Assembly (NCBI GenBank): GCA_020912385.1
Contig: CP087214.1
Coordinates: forward strand, 1,612,001-1,676,000
Length of the DNA: 64,000 nucleotides
Reading direction: 5' to 3'
Source of the DNA: Neofusicoccum parvum
Taxonomy: Eukaryota > Ascomycota > Dothideomycetes > Botryosphaeriales > Botryosphaeriaceae
This document shows, piece after piece, positions 57,215 through 64,000 of the stretch. The position numbers were made by a program, and so were the translations under genes. The stretch's first letter is position 1. Every line of letters begins with the position of its first letter. The notes under the pieces are model-generated. The model had not been told where the DNA came from, did not search any database, and was given only the letters and a program-made list of their open reading frames with translations.

Positions 57215-57460
57215 AAACGGTCAGATATGGTATCCACGCCTACTAGGGGATAGTCTTATTTGGAATTCTCTGAATACAGCAAGTTTTAGACCTGTGGAGG
57301 ATTGCGTCGAGCCGTTTCCCCAGACTCTTCAACCAAGCTCAAACATCATTTCAGTGAGGTTTATGTCAGCATGGAACAGAGCAGAGACGTCAGCCATTCC
57401 AGGACTCGGAAAGCTGAGATGCAATATCAGCGGAGTATTCGGTGTACAGTACAGACCCAC

Positions 57461-59424
57461 TTACTCCTGAGGTGCAATGTGAAAGTCCCGCAACTCAAGA
57501 TCATTCAGCAGACCGCTCAGGGTCTCAAACGTGTAGTTCCCAAGAAAAGACTTCCTCGTCATCTCCAGAAGCGGCATGAGTTCTCTCGCTTTTGAAAGCA
57601 CGCCATCCGCCGGAGTCCTCAGTCCCCGCAGGAATAGCACGATCCCGGTGCAGATGATGTAGTCCGTGTCGAACCAAACCGAGTCGCTGAGAACATTCCG
57701 TCTGGCCATCTCGAGAAGTGTCGTTACGGACTGGTTGCTCGCCGTCTCGCAGACTCTTACTCTCTCTAGAATCTCCGGCGGCCAGCCATCAGAATGTGTG
57801 ACCGAATAGAGCAGATGCGGCCTTGTCAAGAGTATGAGTGCGTAGTTGTACCGGAGCCCAAGACAACATACAGCACGAGCCTGAGAAGGCGGCATTGTAT
57901 CCGTGGCTTTCAAATGTGCAGGCACAGCAGCCCACCATTTCTCGACTTCTTGAATAAGCTCGCCAATCGTCTGCTCTGACGGCGCTTGGTCTTCACTGCT
58001 GGTATATATGCGGTCGCGTATGTTGTGCAGGACTCTAGCAAATGTGGCGGTGGCTGCGCAGTAGCCGGGAGGGGTGTACTCGTTGCCATAGGTGCCCTGG
58101 TGAAAGAGTCAGCTCCTGTAGTTCTCTCGACCTGAGTACTCACCAGTGCCTGAATGGGCACTTCCGCCGATGAGATGCCGACGATGCCTGATGGCCTGCC
58201 AAGAGAGCATGCGAGAACCTGCTCCAGCTCGTAAATAGAGTACCAAAGCCTTCTTTTCCATTGTAATTGATGATGTGAGTCCTGCGGGTTCCGTTTGTTG
58301 GGCAAGTGCAAAGCCAGAGATTGGGAGATGCGGATGCCGGCACCCAGAAGAAGCCAAGCGAGATTTCTCTCGTTCATGCTCTGCTTGTATAGCACCTGTA
58401 GTTGCATCAGCAAATAGCGAGAAACATATGATTCTTACTCACCGCCAGAATGACAGCTTGAACGCTGGTTGCAGTACCTTCTGCAAACACCTTGTGGAGA
58501 AGAGAAGAGCCTTTGCCGAAGGCATCATCGGACTTTTCTCCTATTGCCGTTACGAAGTAGGTGACAGCCAAGAATGAGCAGCTAAAATTCCTTCCGGACG
58601 AGTAGAAAGCATCCAGACTTTGATGGAATTGGTCTTCGCTCATGATGAACAGAATGCTATTCACGTCCCTGAAGAACCGGGCTGCCGCTTTTTCCACGCG
58701 GTCTCTTTCTGGCAGATTGAGAGACGGGGCTTCAATTTTCCTACCATCGTAAATTCCATCCATGAACTTGATACGCGCGGTGAATGGTGTCGAGAGAGAG
58801 TCTTGTGTGAGCAGCCTGTACACTTTCCGATTGAATGCAGCGCAGCCAATTCCGCTTTCGTACCCTACCAACGTCAGTTAAAAGATTTGAAACCAGAACG
58901 ACACTTACGAGGGTTGTTCATGGCATCGCAAAGAAAAACGCCATCATCAGTACCAACAGCAACAGATGTCTGTGACGGACTGGTCTGTGTGGCAGCTCCC
59001 TCAACGCTCTCTCGCTGACTTTCAGTGTCATCGTTTTCATATCCCAAAGTACGGCCAGGATTAATTTCATCCACCGGCGTTCCAACTGACAACCGAGACG
59101 TTTTTCCTCCCCCTTCTAGGCTCATGACCAGCCTTTGAAGGTCTCTTGTTTCCAGCGATGCACCCGGGACGAAATGCCGAACAACTCGGGCCATCAAATC
59201 AAACCTTTCCTTTGAGGTGTAGTAGTACGGACGAGCGTGCCTGTCACCCTTTGTGATACATTCTTTGCCTAAGCGCTGACAACGATGGCATATTTGGGTG
59301 TTTGTTTTGATGCACTGCTAAATGAGTATAGGTACGCCAAAACGAGATGGAGCCATCTTACTTTGACCTTGCGAGCCCGGCAATTGTCACAGCTGAGAGT
59401 TGCGAGCCGCATAATTTCGGTCAT
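57461..59424 (-). CDS. Zn(II)2Cys6 transcription factor, likely cluster regulator
   Basis: Five exons (59424-59362, 59314-58909, 58864-58443, 58395-58144, 58096-57461) give 592 residues. The zinc cluster is SCDNCRARKVK, interrupted by the first intron, then CIKTNTQICHRCQRLGKEC (CX2CX6CX6CX2CX6C, residues about 12-40). The fungal-specific domain follows, including VLYKQSMNERNLAWLLLGAG, ISQSLALHLPNKRNPQDS and RRLWYSIYELEQVLACSLGR. Start chosen at the first ATG in frame. It lies between the dehydrogenase and the esterase and is the only regulator in the 55-64 kb group, so it is the natural candidate to bind CGGAACCCG. One exact copy of that 9-mer also lies in its own exon 4 (58285-58293). Confidence 0.93.
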
Positions 59425-59819
59425 ATCAGACCCGCGGGGCGTTGGGGGCTATCGTACCTGAGGGCAAGTTTACAAGGAGAAGCGGAACGCTCGGAGGAGG
59501 AAGAGAATAGCTACAGGAAGCAATTGGCCGTGCTGTGATTCGTCTATCATGGCGGGGGAACGCAATGTGGGGCCACTCATCCTGGCACCATATACACTTT
59601 GACTACTTATATGCGGGGTAGCTCATCCGACCGCACCCTTCACTGAGAAACTACATACGCCGAGCACATTATACCACATAGGAGCTAGATTCTTTTCTCA
59701 AACATATTTCGAGCTACCGCTCACTAACTGTGCCAGACAACGACAACAACATCCACCCTTCCCTACTCCAGCCACAGACCACCCGGTCCATCCCACCAAC
59801 GTCCCCTTCCCAAGCCCCC
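59425..59819. other. Intergenic region
   Basis: These 395 bp carry the regulator promoter and the esterase 3' UTR. No exact copy of CGGAACCCG was found here. A GGTGTAT-free, TATA-poor leader precedes the regulator. No gene is seen. Confidence 0.45.
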
Positions 59820-60967
59820 TCAAGCCCTCTTCGCCAAAAACTCCAACGCTGGCCTCACGTACTTCTCAAACGCCTCATCCCCCACCTCCAACCCGATATC
59901 GAAACCATGCGGCAACCCCTCCGCCATAATCACCTCGACCTCCCCTCCCCTCTCCCTCAACAACGCCCCAGCCTCCTCACTGATCCTCGCCGGCACCAGC
60001 TCATCCCCCGTCCCATGCACAAACACCGTCGGCGGCCAGCCCCTCCCATACGCCTCGTCCGCGCACGCATCGCACCTCTCAAAATCCCCATCCGGCACGA
60101 TCGCCCTCATGTGCACCCCCCTCTTCAGCCCATCAAACAGCCACGCGTTCCGCGGCTTCGACAGGTCCGGCTGGGGCATGCCGCGGCTGCGCTTCTCCCT
60201 CGGCCCCACCGATGATCCGTCGTCGTCGTCGGCGCTCCCCCCCTTCTCGAGCGACTCGGACGCCCCGGTCGACGTGGCGGGCGGCTCGTCGAAGACGCGG
60301 CGCAGGAGGGCCGGGTCGAGGGGCGGCAGGCGGGCGAGGGCGGGCAGGGGCGCGTGCCACGAGGGGTCGCGCAGGCGCTTCGCGCCGTAGAAGTCGGCGA
60401 CGGCGGCGGGGGCGGGGTCGAGAGTTCCCTGGAGGGGACATCGTTCACGCGTCAGTCTCAACGGCATCCTCGTTGGGTTAGGTGTTAGGGGGAGAGGGGG
60501 CGGCAGGGCCTGACCGACCAGGTGCAGGGCGAGCAGCGCGCCGGCCGAGTAGCCGACCGCGACGGTCTTGGTCGGGTCGAGCGTGGCGCCGGGCACGTCG
60601 CGCGCGAGGAGCGAGGGCAGCTGCGTCCGGCTCCACGCGTGCACGTGGCGGGCGTCGGCGAGCGGCCCGTCCCAGAGCGTGACGTGCGGGCAGAGGCGGT
60701 AGTCGGCGGCGACGACGACGAAGCCGAGGGAGGAGAGGGTGGTGATTTGGGAGGGCGACATGGTGTCCTTGGAGCCGATGGCGAAGCCGCCGCCGTGGAA
60801 GAGGATTGCTGGGGATGGCGTCAGCGTGCTTGGTTGCGTCGACTGGAAAAGAAGGACGGCGCGCCTATTCCTTTGGGGATATCTTTGTCGTTGGGGTTGA
60901 AGTGGACGGTGGCGGGTACTTCTTGCCCGTCGGGGGTTGTGTGAAATATGTACGTTCTCGAGTCCAT
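59820..60967 (-). CDS. Alpha/beta hydrolase (HGGG-type esterase) with non-canonical intron
   Basis: Exons 60967-60871, 60808-60519 and 60428-59820 give 331 residues. The product has the HSL/esterase pattern: HGGGFAIGS (oxyanion hole), GYSAGALLAL (nucleophile Ser), FVHGTGDELVPA (acid) and GLPHGFDI (His). It hydrolyses carboxylic esters; no signal peptide is seen. Intron 1 (60870-60809, 62 nt) has a normal branch and CCCCAG acceptor but begins GA in place of GT. If it is not spliced, translation stops at residue 68 before the catalytic core. Intron 2 (90 nt) is a multiple of three. It is divergent from the oxygenase and shares its motif-bearing promoter. Confidence 0.82.
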
Positions 60968-61077
60968 TTTGAAATTTGAACTGTCCGGGAAAGTGAAGAC
61001 TGAAGTGGTCGAAGAAGGATTGCGCAACTACAAGGCCACCGAATGTTCAGATGTTCAAGTGTCCACGAGCCAAGACA

Positions 61078-61086
61078 CGGGTTCCG
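61078..61086 (-). promoter_or_regulatory. CGGAACCCG motif, copy 1 of esterase/oxygenase promoter
   Basis: The plus strand reads CGGGTTCCG, 111 bp upstream of the esterase ATG. It forms an inverted repeat with the copy at 61101. Confidence 0.5.
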
Positions 61087-61100
61087 CGTCTGACACGGCG

Positions 61101-61109
61101 CGGAACCCG
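61101..61109 (+). promoter_or_regulatory. CGGAACCCG motif, copy 2 of esterase/oxygenase promoter
   Basis: This copy faces copy 1; its extended form GCGGAACCCGC shares 11 bases with the dehydrogenase upstream site in reverse complement. Confidence 0.5.
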
Positions 61110-61266
61110 CGTTTTTGTACCGCGGGGTCAAGGGTGACGGACAAGGTAAGCAGAGACGGGGCCCCGTTCCCCGCATCTGCATCCCTCTCTTCGGCCGATG
61201 CGGAAGCTCCACTCGCCGACCCCCGTGGGTGGTGGCTTAGCGCCACACCTTGAATTGACTTTACTG

Positions 61267-61275
61267 CGGAACCCG
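61267..61275 (+). promoter_or_regulatory. CGGAACCCG motif, copy 3 of esterase/oxygenase promoter
   Basis: It lies 209 bp upstream of the oxygenase ATG and 46 bp upstream of its TATAAA. The extended form is GCGGAACCCGC. Confidence 0.5.
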
Positions 61276-61483
61276 CATGTTCAAATCACTGCTATGGGTT
61301 TATTAGCCGGATCATCCGTGTATAAAGAGGGCTGCCTGGTTGAACAATGCTCACTGTTTTCCTTCCCCGCATCACTTGCAAACCTCGCTGTGCGCCGCGG
61401 TCCTTGAACCCCAGTTCCCTCACAGACGTGACTATCTTCTATTTTCTATTCCTAACCACCATCCACAGAACCCAGACGAACCC

Positions 61484-63374
61484 ATGAAGACCCTCCAAGA
61501 AATCGAGCACGCCCTCTCCCACTCCCCCGAAGTCGCCAACCCACCCGGCCCGTTCTACAGCGGCGCCGAAGCCCCCTGCCGCTTCGAGGCCGAAGTGTAC
61601 CACTGCGTGGTCCGCGGCCGCATCCCGCCCGAGATAGACGGGACGTACTACCGCTGCATGCCGGACGCGCTCTGGGCGCCCCTCTACGACGACGACGTGT
61701 GCGTTCCGGCCTCCCTCCTTTCTCCCCCTGACTGCCTGACCGACCGACCGATCAGCTTCATCAACGGCGACGGCGCCATCGACGCGCTGCGCGTGCGGCG
61801 CGGCCGCGCCGACTTCAAGCAGCGCTTCGTGCGCACCGAGAAGTTCCTGGTCGAGCGCGCCGCGCGCCGCGCCGTCTACGGCCGGTACCGCAACCGCCAC
61901 ACCGACGACCCGCGCGTGCGGCACCGCGTGCACTCGACGGCCAACACGCACGTCGTGTACTTCGAGCGGCAGCTGCTGGCGCTGAAGGAGGACTCGCGGC
62001 CGTACGCCATGGATCCCGACACGCTGGAGACGAAAGGTGAGTCGATTTCGGAGCGAATCAGGGGGTGGGGGGTAGGTTGAGGAAGACGGAGAAGGGAAGT
62101 GATCCGAACGGGGCTGAACGGGGGGTTTTGCGGCAGGGAACTACGACTTCCGCGGGCAGTACGGGTGCCCGACGTTCACCGCGCACCCGAAGGTCGACCC
62201 GGCGACGGGCGAGCTCGCGGCCATGGGGTACGAGGCCAAGGGCGACGCGACCACCGACGTGGCGTACTACCTGTTCTCCGCGGCCGGCGAGAAGCTCGAG
62301 GAGTGCTGGTTCCAGGCGCCCTTCGCCGGCATGATGCACGACATGGGCTTGACGGACCGCTGGGTTGTCTTCATCGTGCCGCCGCTGGCCGCCGTGCCGC
62401 TCGAGAAGCTCAAGGAGGGCCACAAGCATTTCGCCTGGGACGACGAGCGGCCGCTCGCGTTTGGCATCTTGTCGCGGAGGAACCCCAAGCCCGAAGACGT
62501 GAAGTGGTTTTACGCACGGAATGCGTTTTACGGCCACACCGGGAACACGTTTGACGGGGAGGATGGGTGCATATACCTGGATGCGCCGCTGACGTACGGG
62601 AACAAGGCAGGCGGCCTCCCCCTATTCCCGGAGGAGTCAGATGGGATACTGACGGCCAATAGTTCTGGTTCTTCCCACCCCTCTCCGGAGACCCAAAACT
62701 AAACACTCAGAAGTTCAAGTCCCACTATGTGCGCTGGAAGTTCGACCCTTCGGCTGCCGACGGGTCGTGGGTGACGCCAACAGAGCTCATCAATCTAGAA
62801 GGAGAGATGCCCAAGGTCGACGACCGCTACCTCACCAAGCCGTACAACACTCTCTTCCTCAGCATGACCGACACGTCGCTGAACCGGGAAAATGCCGTGA
62901 TTGGAGGGACATACAACTCGGTGGCCCGGTGCGATGTCAACACTGGGAAATACGTGCACTGGTGTGCAGGACCGGACACGGCGTTGCATGAGGTGGCATT
63001 CTGCCCGAGATCACCTGATGGTAAGCCAAGAAGCGTTTCGCGCTGAGGATAGGAAATGGAACGTTTAGGGTTAACGCGTAGCAGCGCCTGAGGCCGACGG
63101 CTGGGTTATCACGGTTGCGAATAGGCGCGACATTAAGCTCACCAGTATCTTCATTCTGGACACCGCGAAGATACAGGAGGGTCCTATTGCGATTATTGAG
63201 CTGCCGTTTCGCCTACGAGCGGGCATTCATGGAAGCTGGGTGCAGGGTAGGGATCTACCTGAGGATAAAGAGCTCTGTGACATGCATGGCATGACGGAGG
63301 ACATCCGCCAAGAGTTTGAGGGGACCAACGTTCAGACTCCATTTCTCCAGAATGGGCACACGAATGGCGTGTAA
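61484..63374 (+). CDS. Carotenoid cleavage oxygenase family (stilbene dioxygenase-like)
   Basis: Exons 61484-61698, 61756-62036, 62137-62606, 62663-63020 and 63085-63374 give 537 residues. The four iron-binding histidines are visible: STANTHVVYF, FAGMMHDMGLT, DTALHEVAFCP and RAGIHGSWVQG. Other family marks are FINGDGAIDALR and RFVRTEKFL. Members split an alkene with O2, making two carbonyls; cytosolic fungal members include stilbene and lignostilbene cleavers (CAO-1 type) and carotenoid cleavers. Intron 3 (62607-62662) is GC-AG. No signal peptide is seen. Neighbouring aldehyde dehydrogenase fits removal of the aldehyde products. Stilbene versus carotenoid substrate needs residue-level alignment. 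Confidence 0.93.
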
Positions 63375-63683
63375 TTTGGACATTCTTTGTCAAGTGGTTG
63401 TTGCTCCCCTCGTTTGAAGCTTAGCCTTAGTGTTACGCAGATTGTTGGTCGTGTGTGCTGATACGTGACATTTTAGTAGGAATGTTGCGATAGGTGCCCA
63501 GCCAGACATCTGTGACAATGGTGGAAAACTTCGGTTTTTCCCTCTCATGTCTTGCTGTTCAAATTTCCACAGAGTTTGACGTCCTCGTTTGCTTCCACAG
63601 ACTCTTGCCGACCTCTTCATTGACGATTGAGCAAGAATTAAATGTTGCCCCCCTGACATACCCGACCTATGAGCCTACAGAAC
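63375..63683. other. Convergent intergenic region
   Basis: These 309 bp lie between the oxygenase and epimerase stop codons. No gene or repeat is seen; a 90-codon minus-strand frame has no domain. Confidence 0.5.
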
Positions 63684-64000
63684 TCACTTCTTCTGCAGCA
63701 GCTCGTGCTCCGACTTCACGATCCCTGGCAGTTCTTTCTCAAGGCTTGGCGCCTTCGGGCTCCAGCCAAGGAACTTCCTCGCCCTCCTCGCCTTTCCCCT
63801 GGAGTTCATGCCCCAGCTCAGGGCCTGGAAGTCTGCCAGCTTGAACGCCTCGTCCTTGTCGAGAGAAAAGGTGTCGGGAGCATCAAAGTAGCCAGCCTTG
63901 GTGGCCTCGACTGCAACCTGCTTGGACAGCTCGCCCCACACGTGCTCTCCGTTCTCGGCGAGGAAGTAGCCCTTCTCGCCCCACAGCTCGGGGTTGTTGT
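63684..64000 (-). CDS. NAD(P)-dependent epimerase/reductase (extended SDR), 5' part outside window
   Basis: Only the C-terminal 105 residues are present, read from the window edge (NNPELWGEKGYFLAENGEHV) to the TGA at 63684-63686. The end shows LSWGMNSRGKARRARKFLGW followed by a short Lys-rich tail, typical of the substrate-binding end of extended SDR enzymes annotated as nucleoside-sugar epimerase-like or aromatic reductases in fungi. The Rossmann and YxxxK parts lie beyond the window. It converges with the oxygenase and is probably part of the same locus. Precise function cannot be decided from this piece. Confidence 0.75.
   Translation of the reverse strand, partial: NNPELWGEKGYFLAENGEHVWGELSKQVAVEATKAGYFDAPDTFSLDKDEAFKLADFQALSWGMNSRGKARRARKFLGWSPKAPSLEKELPGIVKSEHELLQKK

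Larger units (their letters stand above)
60968..61483. promoter_or_regulatory. Bidirectional promoter of esterase and oxygenase with three CGGAACCCG sites
   Basis: The 516-bp region separates outward start codons. It carries CGGAACCCG in the orientations and positions listed separately. The first two form a 10-bp inverted repeat (61079-61088 and 61099-61108) with a 10-nt gap. TATAAA at 61321-61326 is a likely core promoter for the oxygenase. No gene is supported. Confidence 0.65.

Noticed and set aside
1..64000. tRNA genes and CRISPR arrays
   Set aside because: No T-loop strings in cloverleaf context and no spaced repeats were found.

Overview
The window comes from the nuclear genome of a filamentous ascomycete (Pezizomycotina). 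Genes carry many short GT-AG introns (mostly 45-90 nt, with CTGAC-like branch sites). There are four Zn(II)2Cys6 regulators, a HET-domain protein, secreted fungal proteins, a U2 snRNA gene and a Tad/I-type LINE. No tRNA, rRNA or CRISPR array was seen. Exon coordinates are my own reconstructions from reading frames and splice signals.

Layout. 0-8.4 kb: APC11 (cut by the window start), a mitochondrial-type mercaptopyruvate sulfurtransferase, a cytochrome P450 and a WD40-repeat protein. 8.4-11 kb: no convincing gene, but a tandem duplication and several fragments resembling U2 snRNA. 11-18.2 kb: a Zn2Cys6 factor beside a salicylate-hydroxylase-like FAD monooxygenase, then two small unknown genes. 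18.4-23.6 kb: a nearly complete LINE bounded by a 14-bp target-site duplication, with six in-frame TAG codons and no frameshift. 24-28 kb: a coiled-coil protein and a Zn2Cys6 regulator. 29.3-38.8 kb: 5-oxoprolinase and a Dal5-type MFS transporter transcribed divergently, flanked by Zn2Cys6 factors. 38.8-52.5 kb: a membrane-anchored multicopper oxidase, secreted acid phosphatase, HET protein, small secreted cysteine protein, GST-like protein, FSH-type serine hydrolase and another secreted protein. 53.9-54.1 kb: U2 snRNA.

55.6-64 kb looks like a catabolic cluster: aldehyde dehydrogenase, Zn2Cys6 regulator, alpha/beta esterase, carotenoid/stilbene-type oxygenase and an NAD-dependent epimerase/reductase (cut by the window end). 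The 9-mer CGGAACCCG occurs once upstream of the dehydrogenase and three times in the promoter shared by esterase and oxygenase. This suggests one regulon that opens an alkene to aldehydes and oxidises them to acids. It is the strongest candidate for an undescribed system here. The esterase has an apparent GA-AG intron and the oxygenase a GC-AG intron.
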